DNA from: Bacteroidota bacterium
Lineage (GTDB): Bacteria > Bacteroidota > Bacteroidia > Chitinophagales > Chitinophagaceae
Length of the DNA stretch: 6,610 bases
Assembly (NCBI GenBank): GCA_947462495.1
Contig: CANHOY010000098.1
Span: forward strand, 1 to 6,610
Reading direction: 5' to 3'
Position numbers and translations under genes: made by a program. The first letter of the stretch is position 1. Each line of letters opens with the position of its first letter. The notes beneath the pieces were generated by a model. It worked only from the letters and a program-made list of their open reading frames with translations, had not been told where the DNA came from and made no database searches. Below, piece after piece: positions 1 through 6,498 of this stretch.

Positions 1-596
1 ACCACTTCCACATGACCAATAAAGTAAGCGGTTACTATTAAAAAGACGACGCCATAAATAGAGCCCCATAAATGGGCGCTATGATTAATGCCACCTTGAC
101 CTTTTTTAGAAAGATAAGCAGTAAGTCCAAGGTAAATGGGTCCAAATATAAAACCTGGAATAATAGGGGGGATGATAAAAAATCCTATTTGCATAGTAGG
201 TTGAAGGAAAATCCCAACAAACACAATCGCAGATACAGCACCAGAAGCGCCTAAGCTTTGATAATTGTATTGTTTGTAATGATTTAAATAAGTTGGAACT
301 AAACAAACCAATAAGGAAGTGATATACAATATTATATAGAAAGTAGAGCCAGCAGTTCCAAAAATCATAGCAAAATATTGTTCTACATAATCGCCAAACA
401 TGAAAAAGGATAACATATTAAAAGCGAGGTGCATAAAGTCGGCATGAATGAAACCTGAAGTAAAAAAACGATACCACTCATTATGCTGATGAACGGTATA
501 AGGATGAAATATTAATTTATCCATTAGCGGCTCGTTGTACATTGCTGCCACAGAAATAGCAACTGTAATAAGGGTAATGTATAAAGTGATGCTCAT
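1..596 (-). CDS. Rhomboid family intramembrane serine protease (partial, C-terminus beyond window)
   Basis: This reading frame has no stop from the ATG at 596 to the left edge, giving about 198 residues. It encodes an integral membrane protein expected to cleave transmembrane segments of other membrane proteins. Seen directly: a short first membrane segment (about residues 2-20), a loop with WYRFFTSGFIHAD (41-53), and the HxxxN pair of the second core helix (H56, N60 in HLAFN). The nucleophile motif GASG has Ser118, and the catalytic His175 lies in HSAHLWG. Further hydrophobic segments fall near 85-104, 118-132, 140-162 and 176-193, so the six-helix rhomboid core is nearly complete. The Ser/His dyad and the HxxxN oxyanion residues match the known family pattern, so the protein is predicted active. 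An in-frame TAA at 611-609 makes 596 the first available ATG. The gene lies 17 bases downstream of rlmH on the same strand, which suggests co-transcription. The substrate is unknown. The missing end could be a short tail or an extra membrane helix. Confidence 0.93.
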   Translation of the reverse strand, partial: MSITLYITLITVAISVAAMYNEPLMDKLIFHPYTVHQHNEWYRFFTSGFIHADFMHLAFNMLSFFMFGDYVEQYFAMIFGTAGSTFYIILYITSLLVCLVPTYLNHYKQYNYQSLGASGAVSAIVFVGIFLQPTMQIGFFIIPPIIPGFIFGPIYLGLTAYLSKKGQGGINHSAHLWGSIYGVVFLIVTAYFIGHVEV

Positions 597-613
597 AAAT
601 AAATTAAGTTAGG

Positions 614-1078
614 TTATTCGTGATGGTATTTTTCATTGGCCAAGATACTGCAAGCACGGTAAACTTGTTCTGCTAAAATTAATCGAACCAACATGTGGGG
701 GAAAACCAGTTCAGACAAGGACCAGGTAAATTGTGCACGTTGTTTGATATCCTCCGCCACGCCATAAGCACCCCCAATTAAAAATACGATGCGCTGTGCA
801 CTTTGATTTGCTTTTTGTTGAATCCATTTAGCCAAACCGGGAGAGCTAAGCATTTTGCCGGTTTCGTCCAACAATATAAGTACATCTGTGGGGTGAATTA
901 CTTTTAAGATTGACTGTGCTTCCATTTTCTTTATTTGGGCAGGATCAGTGGCTTTGGCTGGAACAATAAGTTGCCAGTCGATAGGATAGTAGTGGCTAAT
1001 TCTTTTAGTAAAATTATCCACCCCTTCTTTGATATAGGGTTCATTGGACTTGCCAACTGAAAGGAAGGTTATTTTCAA
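614..1078 (-). CDS. rlmH: 23S rRNA (pseudouridine1915-N3)-methyltransferase RlmH
   Basis: Cytoplasmic SPOUT-class enzyme that uses S-adenosylmethionine to methylate N3 of pseudouridine 1915 in helix 69 of 23S rRNA, acting late on assembled ribosomes. The 154-residue length equals the usual family length of about 155. Diagnostic motifs: N-terminal KITFLSVGK, LDETGK (70-75), the SAM-binding knot segment FLIGGAYG (99-106), the SLSELVFPHMLVRLILAEQVYRA block (120-142) and the C-terminal YHHE. The start is unusual. The codon at 1078-1076 is TTG, an in-frame TAA lies only two codons upstream (1087-1085), and the next in-frame ATG is internal (residue 52), too late for this short domain. TTG initiation is therefore the only start that keeps the conserved N-terminus. 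No Shine-Dalgarno sequence is visible. It is probably the first gene of a unit with the downstream rhomboid gene, transcribed from the 1079-1277 intergenic region. Confidence 0.96.
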   Translation of the reverse strand: MKITFLSVGKSNEPYIKEGVDNFTKRISHYYPIDWQLIVPAKATDPAQIKKMEAQSILKVIHPTDVLILLDETGKMLSSPGLAKWIQQKANQSAQRIVFLIGGAYGVAEDIKQRAQFTWSLSELVFPHMLVRLILAEQVYRACSILANEKYHHE

Positions 1079-1093
1079 TAGTGGTTATTTGCT

Positions 1094-1101
1094 CAAAAAT
1101 A
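1094..1101 (-). promoter_or_regulatory. Possible Bacteroidota -7 promoter element for rlmH
   Basis: Read on the minus strand, the bases are TATTTTTG, which matches the Bacteroidota -7 consensus TAnnTTTG. The element lies 15 bases before the TTG start of rlmH, implying a very short leader. No good TTTG or TTG box is seen at the expected distance upstream, so this rests on the octamer alone in AT-rich DNA and could be chance. Confidence 0.35.
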
Positions 1102-1244
1102 CATTTTATAATTTAAGCTCGTCTAGTTAAACTATTGCTAATTAACATGAAAAAGAAGCTTTATATATCATAATATGTTGGTAATCAGTTAATTAATTTA
1201 TACTAAATGCTGTAACAAAACTGTTATTTCAAATATAAAATACA

Positions 1245-1252
1245 TATTTTTG
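1245..1252 (+). promoter_or_regulatory. Possible Bacteroidota -7 promoter element for the secreted-protein gene
   Basis: TATTTTTG matches TAnnTTTG and lies 25 bases before the ATG at 1278, a sensible distance for a short leader. A clear -33 box is missing; the best candidate is the weak TGTT at 1222-1225. The same octamer occurs in the opposite orientation at 1094-1101, in front of rlmH, so the 199-base gap can be read as a divergent promoter region. Nothing else that I recognise lies between them. Confidence 0.4.
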
Positions 1253-1277
1253 CACTCAAATTTTACTACCCCCCACC

Positions 1278-1751
1278 ATGAAAATGCACCTACGCAACAC
1301 TGTATTTATTGCACTATTTTTTATCTCTTCTCCTTTATTTAGTCAGGCCCAAGCAGAACCCGCTGTAATTGAAACCATTCAAACTACACCCATTGGAGGC
1401 CTAATTTGTAGCTATCAAAAAGTGAGTGAGTTCAATGAAGAGCAATTTCAAATTCAAATTATTTTTAAGAATCAAAAGTACATTTACAAACAAGAATCAG
1501 ATACTATTAAAATTAATGATAAAATGAATCTTACTTCTTTAATTAAAGATTTAAAAGAAGGGTTGACTATTATCGAGGACAATGAAAAAAGTAAAACCTT
1601 TGACAGAGGAGTTTATATAATTTCTAAGGACAATAACTATTTAGACAATCAGTTTCTTACTTTTTGGAATAAAGATTACAATATAAGCACTTCTTTAAAT
1701 AAGATGCATACCAATGAATTAATAGACTGGTTAAATAATATCAAGTTGTAA
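1278..1751 (+). CDS. Small secreted or periplasmic protein of unknown function
   Basis: I do not recognise this 157-residue protein. It begins with a clear Sec signal peptide: basic start MKMHLR, a hydrophobic core of about residues 8-20 (VFIALFFISSPLF), then a likely cleavage after AQA at 26. The mature part is about 131 residues, lysine- and asparagine-rich, with one cysteine (Cys44, in LICSYQK) and no lipobox. It alternates short beta-like stretches (QFQIQIIFKNQKYIYKQ, GVYIISK, QFLTFWNK) with likely helices (LTSLIKDLKEGLTII, and NELIDWLNNIKL at the C-terminus), which suggests a small compact alpha/beta domain. The ATG at 1278 follows a short leader containing a C6 run; a second ATG at 1284 is possible and would leave the signal peptide intact. 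The gene is divergent from rlmH, convergent with susD, and stands alone between a putative promoter and a terminator. A real gene is likely because of the signal peptide and flanking signals; no function can be assigned. Confidence 0.8.
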   Translation: MKMHLRNTVFIALFFISSPLFSQAQAEPAVIETIQTTPIGGLICSYQKVSEFNEEQFQIQIIFKNQKYIYKQESDTIKINDKMNLTSLIKDLKEGLTIIEDNEKSKTFDRGVYIISKDNNYLDNQFLTFWNKDYNISTSLNKMHTNELIDWLNNIKL

Positions 1752-1767
1752 TTTTTAAGGTATAAAA

Positions 1768-1793
1768 CTAATCTAATCTAATCTAATCTAATC
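1768..1793 (+). repeat. Tandem pentanucleotide repeat (CTAAT)x5
   Basis: Five perfect copies of CTAAT plus a trailing C begin 17 bases after the stop codon of the secreted-protein gene and end 17 bases before the terminator hairpin. The array is non-coding and lies in the likely 3' untranslated region. The ATCTAAT register inside it is the reverse complement of ATTAGAT at 1802-1808, so any of several copies could form a weak 7-bp stem with that segment. Such arrays can change copy number by slippage. No role is evident. Confidence 0.9.
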
Positions 1794-1810
1794 ATCTTTG
1801 TATTAGATAC

Positions 1811-1843
1811 AAAAAGGCCCCCCGAGTATCGGGGGGCCTTTTT
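1811..1843. terminator. Bidirectional intrinsic terminator between convergent genes
   Basis: A perfect 15-bp inverted repeat: left arm AAAAAGGCCCCCCGA (1811-1825), loop GTA (1826-1828), right arm TCGGGGGGCCTTTTT (1829-1843). The central GC core is flanked by A5 on one side and T5 on the other, so a strong hairpin followed by a U tract forms in RNA from either strand. It lies 59 bases after the stop of the plus-strand secreted-protein gene and 18 bases after the stop of the minus-strand susD-like gene, and would serve both. Confidence 0.93.
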
Positions 1844-1861
1844 AATCAACTATTGTAAATT

Positions 1862-3325
1862 CTATTGAAGAATAGGTAATTTATCAAACATTACAACTTT
1901 TGGAACATTTGCTGCATTATTATTTAATTCACTTTGAGGATACAATAAACGTTGTATGAAGGCACTAGCCACTTTAACTTTAGTTGGAGTAACATTACTT
2001 ATAACTGGGATGGCTTGCATTCCAGTAGGGTAAGCATAATTATGTCTTCTAACATCCATCCAAGTTTCCGCTTCTTGACAAATCATGGCTTTGTATTTTT
2101 CAGTCATGATTTTTTCCATTGTAACGGTAGTAGCAGTTTCTGAAGCATAGGTTGCAATATAGGCAGGCACCAATGCAGCATCTTCATCAAAATTCATTAC
2201 TTTTTTCAATTGAGCAGCCACGGCAGCATTTAAGGCAGCAGCAGCAGCAGCAGCATTACCTGCACGCATATTAGCTTCCGCTTCAATAAATTTTAACTCA
2301 AAATAGGTGGCAAATAATTGAGGTGCATTGGTTGCTCCGAAAAAGGTACTATCACCAGGGGTCATATAATTACCTGTTCCTACATCACCATCCTGAGATT
2401 TACCTAAACCATAAGAAGGTGTTCCAGAAGTCCAAGAAGTAGAGGTATAATAAGCTCTAACACGTGGATCCTTGGTAGTTAATATTAAATCCAAAAAAGG
2501 CGTATTGGCTACGTACATTCCATTTTCCCATGTTGCATTCCAAGGGTTTAGAAATGTAGCAGATCCATCATAACTTAATTGTAAATCATTGTCAGAGGAA
2601 GTGAATCCTGCAGATTTTGCAGCAGCGATAGCGGCTAAGGTACTAGTAGCAGAACCAGTAGCATCTTTTTTACTCATATGGTTATAATATCTAGCACTTA
2701 ACATATAAGCCAAAGCTTTCCATTTAGCAAGATCACCATTATATAATATATCCCCTTTAACGGTACCACCAGTAGCTATATTTTTAATGCCTGAAGCTAA
2801 TAAGCCTTGCATAGCAGTATAAATTTCAACTTGTGTGTCATATTTAGGATGTGGGAACTTTACAACATCTAAGGCTTCAGACCAAGGAATGTTACCATAC
2901 AAACTAGTTACATAACCTAATTCATAGGCTTGTAATATTTGTGCGATTCCAACATATGCGGTTTCAGTGGCCTTTGCATTGACGATAATTTGCTTTAAGT
3001 TCATCATAGATGAAAGGTAAGCGTTAAGAAATAAGCCTTGGAAATCATTGTTGGTAAGTTGATATTGGTTGTAGTTTAAACCTGTAGCATGATTACCAGC
3101 CATATGGCCATTAAAAATACCTAATGGGCCATCGCCGAAACCACCTTGATCGGTAAATACACCAGAACTTTCTGCTTGTGTTAAAAGAGCTGAAGGAATA
3201 ACGCTGGTTGGTGAATTTTCATTTAAATTCAATGTAGCCATTGTATCCAAAGTCTTTTCGCAAGAAGCAAATAAAATCATACTTGCAAAAGAGGCAAGTA
3301 ATGTTATTTTAAATCTTTGTTTCAT
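1862..3325 (-). CDS. SusD/RagB-family nutrient-binding outer-membrane lipoprotein (SusD-like_2 type)
   Basis: Surface lipoprotein expected to cap the adjacent SusC barrel and bind its substrate. The frame could extend to a TTG at 3352, but I place the start at the ATG at 3325. This gives 487 residues opening directly with a lipoprotein signal peptide: MKQRFK, a hydrophobic stretch, then FASC with the acylated cysteine at 22. The mature N-terminus has the family-typical NLNENSPTSV (33-42) followed by PSALL. Further SusD-like features are the helical, TPR-like segment ELKFIEAEANMRAG and the C-terminal RLLYPQSELNNN, which resembles the SusD-like_2 group. Length is normal for the family. A run of seven alanines (358-364) is encoded by a GCT microsatellite. 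The gene follows susC by 32 bases with an A-rich leader and no Shine-Dalgarno, so the two are almost certainly co-transcribed; the terminator at 1811-1843 ends the unit. Substrate (glycan, peptide or other) cannot be deduced. Confidence 0.93.
   Translation of the reverse strand: MKQRFKITLLASFASMILFASCEKTLDTMATLNLNENSPTSVIPSALLTQAESSGVFTDQGGFGDGPLGIFNGHMAGNHATGLNYNQYQLTNNDFQGLFLNAYLSSMMNLKQIIVNAKATETAYVGIAQILQAYELGYVTSLYGNIPWSEALDVVKFPHPKYDTQVEIYTAMQGLLASGIKNIATGGTVKGDILYNGDLAKWKALAYMLSARYYNHMSKKDATGSATSTLAAIAAAKSAGFTSSDNDLQLSYDGSATFLNPWNATWENGMYVANTPFLDLILTTKDPRVRAYYTSTSWTSGTPSYGLGKSQDGDVGTGNYMTPGDSTFFGATNAPQLFATYFELKFIEAEANMRAGNAAAAAAALNAAVAAQLKKVMNFDEDAALVPAYIATYASETATTVTMEKIMTEKYKAMICQEAETWMDVRRHNYAYPTGMQAIPVISNVTPTKVKVASAFIQRLLYPQSELNNNAANVPKVVMFDKLPILQ
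2235..2255. repeat. (GCA)x7 trinucleotide microsatellite inside the susD-like gene
   Basis: Seven perfect GCA units on the plus strand correspond to six GCT codons and part of a seventh alanine codon (GCC) on the coding strand, giving alanines 358-364. Copy-number change would add or remove whole alanines without shifting the frame. It lies in an alanine-rich helical segment just after EAEANMRAGN. Confidence 0.9.
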
Positions 3326-3357
3326 GTTAATTGTTTTTTGTTTGTTTTGCAATTTTA

Positions 3358-6300
3358 TTAAAATCTAAATTTTACACTAAAATCCCAAGATTTTGATTGT
3401 GGAATACCTGCCATGTCAATTCCTTTTACACCATTTGGTCCAGAACCAGTTGAACTCACCTCAGGATCAACTCCTGTATAAGGGGTATTTAACCAAATAT
3501 TTCTTCCAGAAAAAGTTAAATCAACGCCATTGATATGAAATGGTTTTAGTAATTTTTCAGGAATAGAATATCCAATGTAAATATTTCTTAGTCTTAACCA
3601 AGGGGCTTCTTCAACAAATTCTTCGTCAGTATTACATACTTGTGTAGTATACCAAGTTTTGTCTAAGATAATTGCTTTTGAAACTGGTACACCTTTTGAA
3701 TCCACTCCAACAAAAGTTTTAGTACCCAATACATCGGTAGGTGCTCCAGCAGCAGCAGGGTTATAATACCTATTATCAGTTTTTAAACTTTTACCAGAAT
3801 AGGTAAGTACACCACTATAGTCATTAATTACATAACCACCTTTCTTCCATTCCATGGTAAATCCAAAATTGAAATTTTTATATTTCATTGAGTTATTCCA
3901 TCCTAATATAAAATCAGGAGAGGTATTGCCTAATAAAGTTTTTTCATTATCTCTTGATGGTCTACCTGCAGCACTTAAAAGTAATGGCTGACTTAAATAA
4001 CCTGCATCAGTAGGTTTCAATGCACCATAACGTGCCCATGCATAACCATAGATAGCTCCAAAAGGTTGTCCTTTTGCTGCTTTAATTTCAGAATTAACGC
4101 TATATCCATAAGCTAAAGTAACTTGATCATTTCCGTCATCACCCACTTTTACAACCATACTTTCAACCTTAGAAAAGTTAAATGCAGATGTCCAAGAGAA
4201 GTCTTTTACTTTCACAATATTGTTAAAAGTTAAAGTGGCATCTATTCCTTTATTGGTTGTTTCTCCTAAATTGATCAATGTACTATTTACACCAGTAACA
4301 GAAGAAGCTGGGGCATAAATAATTTGATCAAATGAACGCTTAGAAAAGTAAGTACCTTCAAAAGTGATTTTTCTATTTAAAAAAGCTAAATCGATACCAA
4401 GTTCTTGTTGAGTGGTACTCTCAGGTTTTAAACCTGGATTACCTACAGTACTAGGATAACTAAATCTTACATTACCTAAAACAGTTGGAGACACATTGTT
4501 ATAAGCTGTTTGTAATGAATTTACTGGCGCATCATTTGATGTTCCAGCATAGGAAGCTCTTATTTTACCATAAGACAACCAAGGTACTTTTAAATGCTCA
4601 GTAAATATATAACCAGCACTAATTGAAGGGTAAGTGAATCCCATATTTTCTCTTGGTAAGGTAGAAGACCAGTCTCTACGCATAGTTCCTTCAAGGAATA
4701 AGAAATTCTTATAATCCAATTGAACATCCCCATAGGCACCTACTGTTTGTTTAGCAAAAGAGTAGTGTTGAATAGTTTGAGTTTGTGTATTGGTGATTTC
4801 ATATAAGCCAGGTAAAATAAAAGAGTTACCATAATTATTTAAGAAATCATATTCTTTATAAAATACGTTTTGACCTACAAATGAACGCAATTGGAAATCT
4901 TGTCCAAATTTGTGATCATAATGCAAAATTAATTCTGAGTTTAATTGCATGCTACCAACTCTACCTTCATTAATTGATCCTGTAAAATCGTTGCTGCCAT
5001 ATCCCCAGGTTCCAGTAATATCATGTCTTTCACGTGTTTCAGTATATTGATCCATACCACCTTTATAATCTAATCTGAAATCTCTTGATATTTTGTAACT
5101 TAAGTCAAGATTAGCAATTAAGCGATTCACATTATAATCTTCTCCATTATTTTCAACCATCCACATAGAAGAAGATTGTCCTGGATTCCAGTAACTTTCA
5201 TTTCCTGTGATTAAATTTTTAGTACGGTAATTGATGATATCAAAAGTACTTAGGTAATAATCCATATTTTGAGAAAATGCACCTTGGTCAAATCGATGAC
5301 CACCTGTATTAATATAGTTCATTTTTACACCAATCTTAAACCTGTCCGTAACTTGACTTGACAAGTTGGCCATAAAATTGGTTTTTTGATAATTGTTATT
5401 TTTAATAAGACCTTCTTGCTCCATTCTTGACAATGAAGTATAATAATTGGTTTTATCAGAAGCCCCTGAAACAGCTAAATTGTATTTATTAGTAATCCCA
5501 GATCCTGTTTTGTAAAAATTCTCCATATTGTCTGGGTAAAAAGGGATGGGTTGTCCAGATAAATCTGTTACTACACCATCACCAATTAAGTCCATTTTAA
5601 TTCCTTTTGGAAAAACGGGGTTAGATTTTGAACTTGGCCCCCAAGCATTACTTGTTGCATTGGTATAAATACCACCAGCACCTCTATGCCATTGTTTTTG
5701 AAATTCAGGAAATTTATTGGCAGTGGCAGAAGAATTGCTATAACTAAAATCAATAGCAGCTTTACCAGCTTTACCTTTTTTAGTATTAATAATAATGGCA
5801 CCATTTGCAGCTTGTATACCATACAAAGCGGTGGCGGCTCCACCCTTTAATACAGTTACATTATCCACGTCATCAGGGTTGATATCAATGGCTCTGTTAG
5901 GAGAAGGAAATCCATATTGTCCAGAAGTTCCTGCATCAGAGGTATTGTCAATAGGTACACCATCCACTACGTATAAAGGTTGGTTATTACCTGTTAAAGA
6001 GTTATAACCTCTAATAACGATAGTGGTACCACCTCCAGCTTGACCGCCTGTGTTGGTAATTTCCACACCAGATACTTTGCCTTGTAAATCATCAATTAAG
6101 TTTGATTTACCACCAGAAGCAATGTCTGCAGCACTTACTGTTTGAGCAGAGTAACTGATTGCCTTTTTTTCTCTAGTGATACCCAAGGCAGTTACTACTA
6201 CTTCACTAAGTGAATTCACTTCGTTCTGAAGTGTTACTCGCATTCCGTTAGTACCAGCCACTTGTAAGGATTTATATCCTAATGATGAAATAACTAAATT

Positions 6301-6498
6301 GGCTTTAGCTTTTGTGTTTAATGTAAAGGTCCCATCATTAGAAGATAGGGTACCATTCTTGGTTCCTTTTTCCATGATAGATGCTCCAACAATTGGAGCC
6401 CCTTTGTCATCAGTAATTTTTCCCGTTGTGGTTGTAGCTTGAGCATTTGCTTGAGTAGCAAATAGTAGCATACAAACATAAAATAGAAAATTTCTCAT
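3358..6498 (-). CDS. SusC/RagA-family TonB-linked outer-membrane receptor
   Basis: Outer-membrane TonB-dependent importer that works with the downstream SusD-like lipoprotein to take up a nutrient. The 1046-residue length is normal for SusC proteins. Domains in order: signal peptide with likely cleavage at ANA|Q (19/20); a carboxypeptidase-regulatory-like beta domain, about 25-95 (GKITDDKGAPIVGASI, DGTFTL); a TonB-box-like segment LSEVVVTALGITREKKA (97-113); and a plug domain, about 115-240, with VIRGYNS, QPLYVVDGVPIDN and VTVLKGGAATALYG. The beta-barrel follows to the terminal aromatic residue in SVKFRF. The late motif SGRNIWLNTPYTGVDPE is typical of the family. There is no N-terminal STN signalling domain, so control by a FecI/FecR-type sigma/anti-sigma relay through this receptor is unlikely. 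The ATG at 6498 gives an immediate signal peptide. It is the first gene of the pair; anything upstream lies outside the window. The ALGITREKKA version marks a common SusC subgroup whose substrates are mostly unassigned. Confidence 0.97.
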   Translation of the reverse strand: MRNFLFYVCMLLFATQANAQATTTTGKITDDKGAPIVGASIMEKGTKNGTLSSNDGTFTLNTKAKANLVISSLGYKSLQVAGTNGMRVTLQNEVNSLSEVVVTALGITREKKAISYSAQTVSAADIASGGKSNLIDDLQGKVSGVEITNTGGQAGGGTTIVIRGYNSLTGNNQPLYVVDGVPIDNTSDAGTSGQYGFPSPNRAIDINPDDVDNVTVLKGGAATALYGIQAANGAIIINTKKGKAGKAAIDFSYSNSSATANKFPEFQKQWHRGAGGIYTNATSNAWGPSSKSNPVFPKGIKMDLIGDGVVTDLSGQPIPFYPDNMENFYKTGSGITNKYNLAVSGASDKTNYYTSLSRMEQEGLIKNNNYQKTNFMANLSSQVTDRFKIGVKMNYINTGGHRFDQGAFSQNMDYYLSTFDIINYRTKNLITGNESYWNPGQSSSMWMVENNGEDYNVNRLIANLDLSYKISRDFRLDYKGGMDQYTETRERHDITGTWGYGSNDFTGSINEGRVGSMQLNSELILHYDHKFGQDFQLRSFVGQNVFYKEYDFLNNYGNSFILPGLYEITNTQTQTIQHYSFAKQTVGAYGDVQLDYKNFLFLEGTMRRDWSSTLPRENMGFTYPSISAGYIFTEHLKVPWLSYGKIRASYAGTSNDAPVNSLQTAYNNVSPTVLGNVRFSYPSTVGNPGLKPESTTQQELGIDLAFLNRKITFEGTYFSKRSFDQIIYAPASSVTGVNSTLINLGETTNKGIDATLTFNNIVKVKDFSWTSAFNFSKVESMVVKVGDDGNDQVTLAYGYSVNSEIKAAKGQPFGAIYGYAWARYGALKPTDAGYLSQPLLLSAAGRPSRDNEKTLLGNTSPDFILGWNNSMKYKNFNFGFTMEWKKGGYVINDYSGVLTYSGKSLKTDNRYYNPAAAGAPTDVLGTKTFVGVDSKGVPVSKAIILDKTWYTTQVCNTDEEFVEEAPWLRLRNIYIGYSIPEKLLKPFHINGVDLTFSGRNIWLNTPYTGVDPEVSSTGSGPNGVKGIDMAGIPQSKSWDFSVKFRF

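Noticed and set aside
72..306. Two short open frames (72-254 plus, 106-306 minus) within the rhomboid region
   Set aside because: Both lie in other frames over the rhomboid gene, whose catalytic motifs are clear. The short translations show no domain features.
1768..1793. Possible CRISPR-like or telomere-like repeat array
   Set aside because: The units are only five bases long with no spacers, so it is a simple tandem repeat.
1793..1800. CATCTTTG as a promoter -7 element (near TAnnTTTG)
   Set aside because: It misses the first T, has no -33 partner, and would drive transcription straight into the terminator at 1811-1843.
1952..2143. 63-residue plus-strand open frame antisense to the susD-like gene
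   Set aside because: It lies wholly inside a well-supported gene on the other strand and has no recognisable motif or start signal.
3326..3357. Terminator or regulatory hairpin between susC and susD
   Set aside because: The 32-base spacer is A-rich with no stem of note; it looks like an ordinary translation leader within an operon.
5586..6007. Short open frames (5586-5843 minus, 5795-6007 plus) within susC
   Set aside because: They are out-of-frame translations of the plug and early barrel coding sequence; low-complexity products with no independent support.
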